Assembly: GCA_963942565.1 (NCBI GenBank)
Contig: OZ012687.1
Location: forward strand, 16,068,258 to 16,132,257
DNA length: 64,000 bases
Direction of reading: 5' to 3'
Source: Maea johnstoni
Lineage: Eukaryota > Annelida > Polychaeta > Spionida > Magelonidae
Shown here: positions 14,301 through 20,959 of the stretch, piece by piece
How the letters are laid out: each line of letters begins with the position of its first letter
Position numbering within the stretch: position 1 is the first letter of the stretch
Translations under genes and position numbers: made by a program
The notes under the pieces: model-generated
What the model was told of the DNA's origin: nothing
Databases searched by the model: none
What the model saw: the letters and a program-made list of their open reading frames with translations, nothing else

Positions 14301-17300
14301 CTTTTTCCAAAAAAACATCTTCAAGGGCACAGCTGAAGTGTTAATTGCCCTTTTTGAAATAATCAGCTTTAAAATCTAGTTAGTATGAGGATTTGAAGTA
14401 GCTAAGTAGTTAAATCTTGATGGGCGGAAATTTTAAAATTTCTGTTTAGGTCAGGCACTTTTAGAATCCTGGCTGAGACCCTGACTGGCCATAATGACAC
14501 AACTACTTAAACATAGAAAAACAGTGACGAAAAGGTTAATGCATATCTGAGAAAAGACCTAATGCATATCTGAAGTCTGACCCGAGATAAAAAAGAATGC
14601 ACCAGTCAGTGACCAAATGACCATATCATGTCAGGGGGGCAGGGTTGGGGTCAGTTACTTTAAAAAGTAATCAATTATATTACTATTACTTCAGCATTTT
14701 GCAATTACATTACTATTACTATTACACCCTTTTTTAGATCAAGCAATTACAATAACTATTTAATACATTTGAAAAAGTAATTGATTACATTACAAATTAC
14801 TTTTCAGCCGATGGAACAAAGCTTACTGGGTTTTAAGGATTTGAATATTTCAATGTATGCTTCATGAATATCAAGTACAACCAAATACACTCCATAACAA
14901 TATTTCATGTATAGATCTCATAACTGGCCTGGATAGCAGCCTTTTTCTAATATTCGCTTAGTGTCCCAGTGTTAGCTGATTCAATAAATGTCTCAGCAAA
15001 TGTTACAAATTTACAACAACACTAAAATGAAAAATGTCAGCTACTCTAATACGTTTTTCTGATAGTCCTGCTATAGATCTTGTCAGATTAAGTAGTCTGA
15101 TTCTTCTAATCTTAAAGTACACTATTTCCCAAATGTTGGTTGCACTTTAAGTACATTGGTTTCTCAAAGGCAGTGTCCTTCAAGTTACAGCGGTCAGAGC
15201 AAAAAAATCTTACCAGAAATGCTAAATATCTACTCTACTGCAGTATGCTGGTATGGCCAGGTGGTGCCAAATTGGGACTTGGGATTTCAAAATGGCTAGA
15301 CATATCACCAGATCAAGTCAGTGCACAGTTGAACATCTCTTGGACATACTGATACCCTGAGGATCATGGGTAGTTTTTTCTACACAGTTGTCTGTTTTCA
15401 AGCTGATTGGATTTCACTTAAATTCAGCATGTCTCCTATAGTTGCATCCTCAATTAAAAAAGCACTGTTTCCGACTTTCCGCATCCATGACCCCTGTCCA
15501 CTTATAATCTGGTGCAGAACTGACATCTGTGTAGCGCAGATAATCTCCATGATATTGTGGCAGTCGAGTAATAAGTCTCAATGTGAAAAGTGTGAACATA
15601 TGCACTACATGTGCATATCCAGTTTCTTCTTGCCTCTGAGCATCCCATATAGCAGATGCATACCCTATGATAACTTGAAAGACGTAATAGAAATTAATAT
15701 GAAATTACAATTACTTTTAAGACTAGTCAATTACTATTACCTACTACATGTATGTACAGTAATAGGTTAGCCACTAAGTAATTGATTACTTGTTATTACA
15801 TTGAAAAATGGATAATTACTATTAAATTTTATATTACAATTACAAATTACCCTAACCCTGCAGAAAGGGGGGGGGGGGAGCTAAATCCTTGAATCTATGA
15901 TTCTAGGATGTCTGACATACTGGACACCGAAAGCCGGACACTTTGTGTAGAAACCCAGAGGTTATGCACTGTATGCATAGTAGCTTATTATCCTGCCATG
16001 CCAACATGTGAGTGTGGCTTCCTGGCACCTGCAGGATGTTTGAGGTATGGCTGCCTACAGAAAGGAGATGGGGCCACTGTAATACACACTTTTCTGCCCC
16101 ATGGGACCTAATTGGATTGGGTTGTTGTGATTGATGGCTTAAAGAGTGTTTTTCCTTTCATATAAGCTGGCATGTATTTCAGGGTTTACTGCCCCTTTAA
16201 ACAATCTAGAAAACAATCAAATCATTACTTCCTCAATTTCATACTTGAAATGAATGAATGGGATGTGGCTTTAATTATAAACTTTGTATGCAGATAAATG
16301 GCTATAGCAACTACCACATAAACCAGTCTCTACCGGCGGCCCACTACCACTACCACTGACAGGTGGTCATCGAATGAATTTAAGGCTTGATAATTTATCT
16401 CCATGAGCATCAATTTTTTCAATTTAATACTATATTATTCCACAACATGTCATCAAACATAACTTTACAACTAAAACAGGGATCGATCTTAAAATTTTTG
16501 GCAAGGATCTGTTTGGGCACCTAGCAAAGAAGAATCTAGGCGCCCACAAGACATATCAGGAGCCCGAGTTACAATCAGCTCTATTGCAATCAGCTGTCCT
16601 GACTGACATAATCCTCGAAACCATGCATATGATAACTCAGACTTAATTTCTAAATCTAGCTGACATCACTCTTTTAAATATATGGTTCGAAGAGTCGGAA
16701 GTCTAGGTGCAATTCGGGCGCCTAGGCTCACATATTCTAAGTGCAGATTAAAAAATCTAGGCGCAAATGCACCTACTAAGGGTGAACCCTGCTATAACCC
16801 TATTCAATTGCTGAAATAATTAGAAATAAGATAGACAGGGCCCATTTACAAACACCCATTGTGGGATTTGCCGTTTTGACTGGATACTGCCTCACCCCTT
16901 CTTAGCTCCCCCAAGTGGGTATCTAATTGAATGCATTAGGCCTAAAAAAAAGTTGTTTGTTCCCTGTAACCCTAAACTTACAAGTTTTTATTCAAAAAAA
17001 TCCCTACCCTAAAGTTTTTACTGCCCTTCCAACTCCCAATCAACGTAAAACATGCATTAAACATACTTTTTTGACCAAAAAAATAATGCAAAATAAGTAA
17101 TTTTTCCGACCTACATACCCTATTTTTTCGGACCGTTACAGGAAACAAACAATTTCTTTTTTAGGCCTTATAATACCAGATTGAGATTTATAACTTAAAA
17201 ATAGTAATAGTGGGGGTCAAAGTAGTTCAATAGTATCGAAGCTTACTATATACAAGGATATCTCATTGTGGATGTTCTGTGTTGCATATGTAAGGTTGAA

Positions 17301-18396
17301 TTGCAATAATACTTCAAAATTACAATTGAAGCCTCTCCGTAAATATTTCCGGCTTTTACAAAACAAATGGAGAACATTTACATGTAGCTTATCCAACTCA
17401 ATCTCTGGTTGGAAGTGAAAAGAGTCTGGTCTAGTCTTATTAAAATGGCATTGGGCCTTTAATTTATAATGATCAGCAATACATAGACTTTTTTTTTATA
17501 ATTTTATTCCATTGGCATATAAAGGATATACAGTGTAACAAACAATATCAGCTCTGTTGCTGAGAGTATAGAAAAGAGGTAGATTTATATGTATGTATAG
17601 AGATTCCCATGCAGGGAGAAAAAAGCAATAAAGTTAGACTTGTTATAAATCTTTTAGCAATTTATAAAGAGGAGACCACTTTCCTAAGAAAGTTTTTGTT
17701 TTGTTATTGCACATTGCAATGTATCCCTCTATGTCCATACAGCAATACATAGACTTACTAGACGTCGATGACTAAAAAGAGGGGAAATATGTTTCCCTAA
17801 TATGAACTCCTGACAAGTAATTGTCCAGATAAAAGCGATATGCTTCATCCTTGGTGTATGTCACAAGCATGCCATCATAGTTATTTAGAAATGACACTAA
17901 ACCCTAGCCTGTATAATATAATGGAATAATACAATATCAGAAATCAGTAAAAAAAAAATGGGGGGGGGGGGGGGGGTACTTGAACTAGGCCTAGGGCTTA
18001 GGGGTCTAAATAAGATTGTTTTGACATAAAAGGAAAAAACCCTCAAAAATGTTCTCATTTAAATACTTGGCTATTTGTTGTGGATTGTCAAATGATGAAA
18101 TCAACTTGGACTGTCATGTTTATAATGTTAAGGTGTGATGCAGGGAGAAATAGAAAGTGTTTGTTCCCTTCACTTTTCAGTTTTGCTTTTCTTGAACAGG
18201 AAAGAATGAAATTGCTGACAAGGATATGGAAATCGTCAGCACAGCTTTGACAAACAGCAAAATCCTCACCTTGATCTAAGTTGCCAAATGTGTTAATATC
18301 CTGAAAAGCCCGTTTTGTTTCGCGTACGATCTGTTTCAACTGGCGAATGTGTCGATTATAACGCTGAAACTCGCCAGGTAAGTTGGATGCAGCCAT
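241..18396 (-). CDS. DSTYK: DSTYK (dual serine/threonine and tyrosine protein kinase), N-terminal 490 residues, five exons
   Basis: Spliced minus-strand gene; exons 18396-18270, 7558-7038, 2646-2067, 1288-1136 and 329-241, continuing beyond base 1. All junctions are GT-AG and phases agree (1, 0, 1, 1, 0). From memory of the vertebrate protein the alignment is collinear. Residues 9-33 match the first helical segment ([23 protein letters not shown]). Residues about 63-216 match the GTPase-like region ([14 protein letters not shown], where vertebrates have LILGQDCNVK). Exon 3 holds [17 protein letters not shown] and [13 protein letters not shown], near-identical to vertebrate DSTYK. Exons 4-5 hold [12 protein letters not shown] and TRCLESLE. 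Vertebrate DSTYK is about 929 aa with a C-terminal kinase domain from about residue 650, so the catalytic part lies outside. In vertebrates it is a cytoplasmic/membrane-associated RIP-like kinase linked to FGF/ERK signalling and cell death. The start is the ATG at 18396; the upstream in-frame codon is GTG, not ATG. Confidence 0.93.
598..1020 (+). repeat. imperfect CT-rich tract with an internal direct duplication
   Basis: Fills most of DSTYK intron 4 (330-1135). Two blocks of TCTCTGTCTC-type low complexity flank a direct duplication: the stretch beginning CAGTGTGATCACTACC at about 660 recurs at about 762, each copy followed by CAAGTCAAAATCAACTTCC and CATGCTGTGAGTAAAAT. A diverged relative (CATGCTGTGAGCAAGATT) lies beside the (GA)n tract at about 43,860. 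Long open frames here in both directions are low-complexity artefacts. Confidence 0.7.
1136..1288 (-). CDS. DSTYK: DSTYK exon 4
   Basis: 153 nt, acceptor GTTTAAG before 1288 and donor ACAG/GTAGGT after 1136. It completes the Gly codon opened by exon 3 and encodes about residues 410-461, including [20 protein letters not shown] and [16 protein letters not shown]. This matches vertebrate DSTYK ([21 protein letters not shown]). The polypyrimidine tract is weak, but phase and homology support the boundary. Confidence 0.9.
1289..2066 (-). other. DSTYK: DSTYK intron 3
   Basis: No gene seen. At about 1730-1860 there is a diverged segment (AATTGCCTTTT to GGACAGGCTAC) related to the interior of the CAGGGACTTTACC element at 14169-14483, so it is probably an eroded fragment of that hAT-like family. 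TATGGTAATATTTTAGT repeats about three times at 1315-1365. Confidence 0.6.
2067..2646 (-). CDS. DSTYK: DSTYK exon 3
   Basis: 580 nt, acceptor CTTTTGCTTTCCAG before 2646 and donor TATAG/GTAAGA after 2067, phase 0 in and phase 1 out. It encodes residues 217-409, the longest exon here. Diagnostic stretches are [53 protein letters not shown] and [19 protein letters not shown]. All are close to vertebrate DSTYK (AFDMQRDLQITPKRLEY, KENELYESLMNIANRKQEE). The open frame runs upstream of 2646 into the intron, but the homology begins at the splice site. Confidence 0.95.
3559..3889 (+). mobile_element. CAGG/CCTG miniature element with 5-bp TSD, family 'CCAGTAAA' copy 1
   Basis: Degraded copy of the element seen at 8887-9230 and 9977-10322. 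Shared interior: GGCCAGTAAAAA, CTGGTCCTACAGG, AGTAACACTTGG-type motifs and an end TTTGAGGCCTG. The left end (CATAGCACGACGCTAAC) is mutated from CAGGGCTCGACGCTAA. The flanks AGCTC (3554-3558) and AGCTG (3890-3894) are a 4/5 match to a 5-bp target duplication. It sits in DSTYK intron 2. Confidence 0.75.
4226..4972 (+). mobile_element. CAGGCAC/CATAAGT miniature element, interrupted by a Harbinger-type element
   Basis: The right end CTTATGTTAGTGCCTG and left end GGATTCGACATAAG are inverted copies of the termini also seen at 9752 and 11133. The flanks TAATC (4221-4225) and TAATG (4973-4977) form an imperfect 5-bp target duplication. The interior carries GGGCAAGTAAAAAT, like the 9752-9976 segment. 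A separate element occupies 4356-4816, so this one is older. Confidence 0.65.
4356..4816 (+). mobile_element. PIF/Harbinger-type miniature element, family B copy 1
   Basis: Starts GGCCACTCCAATTTATTTAC and ends with its inverse (GTAATTAAATTGGAGTGGCC), about 30 bp of terminal inverted repeat. It is flanked by TTA at 4353-4355 and 4817-4819. The GGCC terminus and 3-bp TTA target duplication are typical of PIF/Harbinger elements. Two further copies lie at 13101-13556 and 61324-61790. The interior has no coding capacity and is rich in poly-T and GGAGTCTGACAG repeats. Confidence 0.85.
5166..5375 (+). repeat. (TA)n microsatellite
   Basis: An essentially pure (TA)n core from about 5268 to 5348, preceded by degenerate TATATACATTG units. 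Open frames through it are artefacts. Confidence 0.95.
5810..6017 (+). mobile_element. TTAA-type miniature element, family B
   Basis: Left end TTAA/CCCATTCGTGC with TTAA at 5806-5809; right end GCATCAATGGGTTGAA, an inverted counterpart. It belongs to the 'CCCATTCATGCC' family that recurs across the window. From 6018 to 6900 I see nothing further that I can name. Confidence 0.6.
6902..7038 (-). repeat. DSTYK: 33-bp tandem repeat containing the DSTYK exon 2 splice donor
   Basis: Five diverged copies of a unit of about 33 bp (plus-strand core CTTACCTTTTCTGAAAGAAA, then TTATAATGATTT) start near 6902, 6934, 6967, 7000 and 7032. The last copy spans the exon 2/intron 2 boundary. On the minus strand each unit includes the exon-end motif CTTTCAGAAAAG, and several keep an intact GTAAG donor just after it. 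The true donor is at 7037/7036, judged by homology and phase. Confidence 0.8.
7038..7558 (-). CDS. DSTYK: DSTYK exon 2 (GTPase-like region)
   Basis: 521 nt, acceptor CCTTCTTTCTCCTCTTCAG before 7558, donor GAAAAG/GTAAGG after 7038, phase 1 in and phase 0 out. It encodes residues 43-216. [19 protein letters not shown] lines up with vertebrate [40 protein letters not shown] matches RLRRLRFTYGTQTRVSLALP, and [16 protein letters not shown] matches LPVITYALHKDELSE. Vertebrate genes carry extra residues just before this block, so a small additional exon in intron 1 is possible, although the phase already fits without one. Confidence 0.95.
7940..8225 (+). repeat. tandem duplication, about 137-bp unit
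   Basis: AGGCTAGTGCTATTGTCAAA, then CCTATTGATTGCT, AGCCTGGTAACTTGTGG, CCACAGTAG and AGACCACTA recurs as AGTGCTAATATTGTTGA, CCCCTATGATTGCT, AACCTGGTACTAAGG, CTACAGTAG and AGACCACTATG. A partial third copy begins GCTAGTCAGGCAAACGGTAT. It is old and strongly diverged. The stretches 7559-7940 and 8225-8540 show nothing else. Confidence 0.6.
8547..8762 (+). mobile_element. TTAA-type miniature element, family B
   Basis: Inverted ends CCCATTCATGCCC and GGCATAAATGGG, flanked on the right by TTAA (8763-8766) and on the left by ATAA. The interior contains ATATTTGAAGGAGAAATG and its near-inverse CCTTCAAATATTTTCC, so the transcript would fold back. Confidence 0.65.
8847..9414 (+). mobile_element. TTAA-type miniature element, family B, carrying a nested insertion
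   Basis: Left end TTAA/CCCATCCATGCC (TTAA 8843-8846) and right end CACTAATAGG/TTAA (9415-9418). The body is split by the CAGG/CCTG element at 8887-9230. The downstream half (ATACTTTTGAAAATAACC and on) resembles family B segments at 2943 and 60296. The nesting makes family B older than the inserted element. Confidence 0.6.
8887..9230 (+). mobile_element. CAGG/CCTG miniature element with 5-bp TSD, family 'CCAGTAAA' copy 2
   Basis: Terminal repeats CAGGGCTCGACGTTAAGG and TTAGCGTTGAGGCCTG. Exact 5-bp duplication CTGTA at 8882-8886 and 9231-9235. The interior matches 9977-10322 in inverted orientation and 3559-3889 in direct orientation. There is no open frame, so it must have been moved by an enzyme encoded elsewhere. 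The class resembles hAT5 elements; that assignment is inferred from TSD length and CAGG ends. Confidence 0.88.
9977..10322 (-). mobile_element. CAGG/CCTG miniature element with 5-bp TSD, family 'CCAGTAAA' copy 3
   Basis: Ends CAGGCCTCGACGCTTA and TTAGCGTCGAGCCCTG, with exact duplication TATAT at 9972-9976 and 10323-10327. Inverted relative to the copy at 8887-9230. Inserted within the older element 9752-11133. Confidence 0.88.
10431..11096 (+). repeat. array of alternating GC and CCTAGG palindromes
   Basis: Units of about 33-35 bp alternate a C(5-7)G(5-7) palindrome with a TTCCTAGGAA palindrome. I count nine CCTAGG cores (near 10478, 10652, 10686, 10721, 10754, 10904, 10958, 10992, 11036) and about eleven C-run/G-run cores. 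A single-copy-looking block of about 105 bp (GGTGAAAA, TAGGGTGAAAACTGC, AATTGGAGGGTACAAATTCC) occurs twice, at about 10515 and 10769, giving a higher-order repeat of about 254 bp. Open frames in both strands are artefacts of the repeat. Confidence 0.85.
11715..12022 (+). mobile_element. possible TTAA-type miniature element (diverged)
   Basis: TTAA/CCCTTGTGAGTCC at the left (TTAA 11711-11714) and GGAAAGG/TTAA at the right (TTAA 12023-12026), followed by GCATGAATGGG. The ends are less well matched than in other copies. 11134-11710 shows nothing else. Confidence 0.4.
12186..12382 (+). mobile_element. TTAA-type miniature element, family B
   Basis: TTAA/CTCATTCATGGC at the left (TTAA 12182-12185) and GTATGAATGTG/TTAA at the right (TTAA 12383-12386). 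About 200 bp, no open frame. The stretch 12387-13100 otherwise holds only a poly-C run. Confidence 0.55.
12738..12772 (+). repeat. poly-C run
   Basis: About 24 uninterrupted C followed by TCCCCCTCC and an A-rich stretch. Length is likely polymorphic and prone to sequencing error. Confidence 0.9.
13101..13556 (+). mobile_element. PIF/Harbinger-type miniature element, family B copy 2 (right end lost)
   Basis: Begins GGCCACTCCAATTTAATTAC and follows the 4356-4816 copy through GGAGTCTGACAG, ending at AATTAAATTGGA. The final GTGGCC and right target duplication are missing. It includes (CAAT)n and poly-C/poly-T runs. 13557-14168 shows no supported feature. Confidence 0.75.
14169..14483 (+). mobile_element. 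hAT-like miniature element, CAGGG...CCCTG
   Basis: Ends CAGGGACTTTACCAGGA and ATCCTGGCTGAGACCCTG, inverted and related to the CAGGGTCTTAGCC family. The flanks GCTGGCCC and ACTGGCCA are a 6/8 imperfect duplication. Interior motifs (TTTTTGGACAAGC, GGCGGAAATTTT) recur in 49262-49551 and near 1730-1860. Confidence 0.65.
14640..15860 (+). mobile_element. 1.2-kb non-autonomous hAT-like element
   Basis: Ends CAGGGTTGGGGTCAGTTACT and AATTACCCTAACCCTG are inverted repeats of the CAGGGTTGGGG type, which I associate with hAT elements in animals. Both subterminal regions carry many AGTAAT and ATTACTATTAC repeats in opposite orientation. The flanking octamers CAGGGGGG and CAGAAAGG match only 5/8. The interior (15140-15770) has open stretches, but nothing resembles a transposase. 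A poly-G run follows at about 15867. Confidence 0.65.
16477..16791 (+). mobile_element. CAGGG...CCCTG miniature element
   Basis: Ends CAGGGATCGATCTTAA and CTAAGGGTGAACCCTG. The interior holds several inverted motifs (AATCTAGGCGCC and GGCGCCTAGG). No clean flanking duplication was seen. 15870-16470 shows nothing else. Confidence 0.5.
16939..17167 (+). mobile_element. PIF/Harbinger-type miniature element, family A copy 1
   Basis: Ends GGCCTAAAAAAAAGTTGTTT and its inverse, flanked by TTA (16936-16938 and 17168-17170). The terminal inverted repeat continues through TTTCCTGTAAC. The interior consensus includes CCCTCCCAACTCCCAATCAA and CATGCATAAAACA. It is one of about a dozen copies in the window. 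Confidence 0.88.
17491..17739 (-). mobile_element. 5'-truncated retroposon (LINE 3' end) with 17-bp target duplication
   Basis: Flanked by exact 17-bp direct repeats CAGCAATACATAGACTT at 17474-17490 and 17740-17756. The left side starts with a T run, so the element lies on the minus strand with a poly-A tail preceded by GGAATAAAATTATAAAA. The long target duplication plus tail are the marks of target-primed reverse transcription. The 249-bp body has no open frame and looks like a LINE 3' UTR. Confidence 0.85.
17958..17977 (+). repeat. poly-A/poly-G run
   Basis: An A run followed by about 18 G. 17170-17470 and 17760-18269 hold no other supported feature; the latter is the 3' part of DSTYK intron 1 upstream sequence on the plus strand. 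Confidence 0.85.
18270..18396 (-). CDS. DSTYK: DSTYK exon 1 (coding part)
   Basis: Starts at ATG 18396 in a good context (AACAACATGG) and ends at CAAG/GTGAGG (18270). 127 nt, 42 codons plus one base. It encodes [20 protein letters not shown] and on to [18 protein letters not shown], parallel to the vertebrate N-terminal RYRRYLGRLRQNLRETQKF. The frame stays open six codons upstream to a GTG, which I do not accept as a start. A CRE-like site and CCAAT boxes lie just upstream. Confidence 0.9.
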
Positions 18397-18432
18397 GTTG
18401 TTGTCATCTTCCACGCACTTTGCAGGCGCATT

Positions 18433-18520
18433 ACATTACGTCAAAACCAACCAATCAGCGACCGTTTTGCAGATCACAGTTGGTATCCATGCATTAGGTA
18501 CAAGCAATCTCATTGGCCAG
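18433..18520 (-). promoter_or_regulatory. DSTYK: DSTYK proximal promoter: CRE-like site and two CCAAT boxes
   Basis: TTACGTCA (18436-18443; TGACGTAA on the minus strand) is a CREB/ATF-type site. ACCAATCAGCG around 18451-18455 fits the NF-Y consensus on the plus strand, and CATTGGCC around 18512-18516 gives a second CCAAT box on the minus strand. They lie 40-120 bp upstream of the DSTYK ATG, where a TATA-less promoter would be expected. No transcript start can be seen directly. Confidence 0.55.
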
Positions 18521-18633
18521 TGTAATGCAATGGCTGGCAATGGCAGATAGGCCACCGGAGAATTACCTGATGCCAAGAAAAAGGTAGCATTTAACGACCA
18601 AAGGAGAGGATTTCGTTATATACAATTAGCAAG

Positions 18634-19754
18634 GTATGTAAATATGCACTTTGCCATTATTGTGCCGTGAGAAATATCTACAGGTACAACTCAATGTGGA
18701 TAACAATGCATGTTTGTGGGACCTCGCATATCTCCCTGTAAGGCCTGTTTGCTCATTGCATGTCTGGAGGTGGTAGTACTTTGGGTGTAGCAGGCCCTTA
18801 GAAACAAATGCAAATGAAGGTCTGCATCTCGATTGCCTAGGGGCTAGGGTGCTAGCACTGTTAATATAGAAACTGACTGCTGCCCACATGGATCTTTTTT
18901 ATGCAATAATTCTAGACCATTTCTGATTTTATGGAAAGTGAAATTTAAGTTTCTTACAACATTCTCACATGACATTTTTAAGAAACTACATTTGTTATTG
19001 GTCATTAGTCATGATGATGCCCCAATTAAAATCACGCCCACCTATACAGCCCAAACAGTTTGACTCTCAAGTTCTCCTATCTTCTTTCTTACTTTTTTTA
19101 TATCAACCTAGATATAAATTAGCTATCATGATACATAGGCTTCTTCAGTGCCCTAATGTAACCAATGTCCATACCCTGATATTTATACTTTTTTGCTATT
19201 GACTAAATGGTATGAACATCAACACACCACCCTAACAATGTTAAGAAGGAATCTTTCCCTCATAGAGATTTCATTCCTTGCTGAAATAATAGGATATTGG
19301 CATATACTTGGATACATATATCCACATTGCATGCCACAGTGTACGGTCAAAATTCATGTTGTTTCTCTCAAAGAATAATTAGAAAAGGGAATGGTGATTT
19401 TTTACCTACATGCAAGACATATCTAACAGACTTTTTCATGCTAACTGTAAGTCTGTAACCCACCATATACTGCATTTATATTTATATAACCTTTCTTTCA
19501 CCTACATGTTACTGTAGAGTTTGATCAGTGAACGCGCCTGGCTGACTGGCTTGTTTGAGCTGTCTCTAATACCAACTTTATAAAACAGTGAAACTAAATT
19601 TGCTAAAACCATGCTAGATGTGTACAACTTTTTTGCAAAGGAACTTGGACAAAAAATTGGATGGACCTGTACCCTGCTTGCTGCCAATGAGCGTCTTCTA
19701 CCCTATGCAGCCTACTTCCAAGTGCAGCACTTATTACCCTGTGGGTGCTAAACA
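18634..19754. other. intergenic, no supported feature
   Basis: No exon, known repeat or transposon end recognised. Short open frames have no recognisable family. A possible plus-strand splice donor (AGCAAG/GTATGT) lies at its left edge at 18633. Confidence 0.6.
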
Positions 19755-20172
19755 CTAGGGATGTCATTGTTTAGAATTTTTTCTCGATTCGATATATTGA
19801 TAAATTGTTTTCGATTTCGATTATTTCGATACGATGCATTGATATATCCATAGAAATGCTATCTATGCCATGATGTAAAATCATGAAGCATTTATGCTGG
19901 TTTTTCACCATTTATGAGGGTCCTGCCTCATTTTATTGCTTCTTGGAATGCAACAAGAAAAGTGAGGCATGACCATGTAGAGAAATGCTTTTAGAAAGTA
20001 TGTGACTAGCAACACCAGCAATATTCAGCTTTGAATTTCTTCTCCAAGTGTCCATTTTCATGTTTTTGATATTTCGATACATTGCAATATGTATTGACAA
20101 GTGAAAGCAGGCTGTATTGTTTAAGGAGAGTTATCGATATATCGATATGCCCCATATCAATGACACCCCTAG
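19755..20172 (+). mobile_element. miniature element with CTAGGGATGTCATTG ends
   Basis: Left CTAGGGATGTCATTG and right CAATGACACCCCTAG are inverted (14/15). Both subterminal regions carry repeated ATCGATATA/TTCGATA motifs. The ends resemble animal hAT termini, but no 8-bp duplication is visible. No transposase frame. Confidence 0.65.
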
Positions 20173-20688
20173 CAGCCAGCCATATTATGGTCACTGTGCC
20201 TTTGCCTAGTAGGACAAGCCTTTCCCAATCACAAAACATCCCTCATGGTAGGTTGCAATGGTTGAAGAAGTTTAAAAGAAAATGACAGGCACCTAGTATG
20301 TAAAGTCTTGAGCAAATTGTACAATTTAAATGATACTTGAGATATTTCTCCCTGCAAGTTTTTTTTTTTTTTTGCTTTAGGCAAGTAATAGCCAGTATCG
20401 ACTCTTCCCTGCAAGGCAAGCCATTCCCTGACTGTTTACATGGATTTATTTAGTGAAGGAAGCTGGCTTATTTGCGTAATATTAAATGACAGTGATAGGC
20501 GCTTAACTGCAGCTGTCAGACCTTAACCACTCATTTCTAATTGTGATCAAAAGGAAACCAATTTAGAATGATTGAAAGATTTTAAAGGTAAAATCTATCT
20601 GATGGTTGGAATTACCTCTGAGATACCTGCTGTTGTGTTGACACAGTGTCCTATTGTCCCATGGTCCATATCTGATTTCCTCTAGAGT

Positions 20689-20950
20689 TAGACTAGGCTC
20701 CTAGTGCCTAAAAAGTTGGCATTCCATGCTGTAATGACCAAGCAGTGTGGTGTAGTACCAGGTATGGTAGATAGATGGCACCACCTGATCCTCAGATCTC
20801 TAGAGGTAAATATACTCAAACTGGATCCTCTATTCCCCTGGTGAGATAGATGTAACTTAATTGACCACTGTGGTACCTTGACTATTTGGTGCTTGGTAAC
20901 TGAAAAAACCCCAGAAAAATACATATATGACAGCCTAGAAATCTAGGCTA
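20689..20950 (+). mobile_element. TAGACTAGG element with 9-bp TSD, copy 1
   Basis: Left end TAGACTAGGCTCCTAG, right end CTAGAAATCTAGGCTA. Flanks CTCTAGAGT (20680-20688) and CTCTGGAGT (20951-20959) match 8/9. The interior (AAGCAGTGTGGTGTAGTAC, AGATGGCACCACCTGATCC) is shared with 43969-44225. Confidence 0.85.
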
Positions 20951-20959
20951 CTCTGGAGT

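Noticed and set aside
15366-15770. 134-codon frame as transposase of the 14640-15860 element
   Set aside because: No hAT dimerisation or catalytic motifs, and the N-terminal context is poor; probably chance.
241-18396. Looked for the DSTYK kinase domain (VAIK, HRD, DFG motifs) in the window
   Set aside because: The reading frame reaches only about residue 490 at base 241. The kinase region must lie beyond base 1; no such motifs are present here.
18397-18414. Upstream extension of the DSTYK N-terminus by six codons
   Set aside because: The extension begins with GTG. The first ATG in frame (18396) has a good context, so I used it.
20082-20285. Small frame overlapping the CTAGGG element
   Set aside because: Lies mainly in transposon end sequence with no domain; treated as chance.
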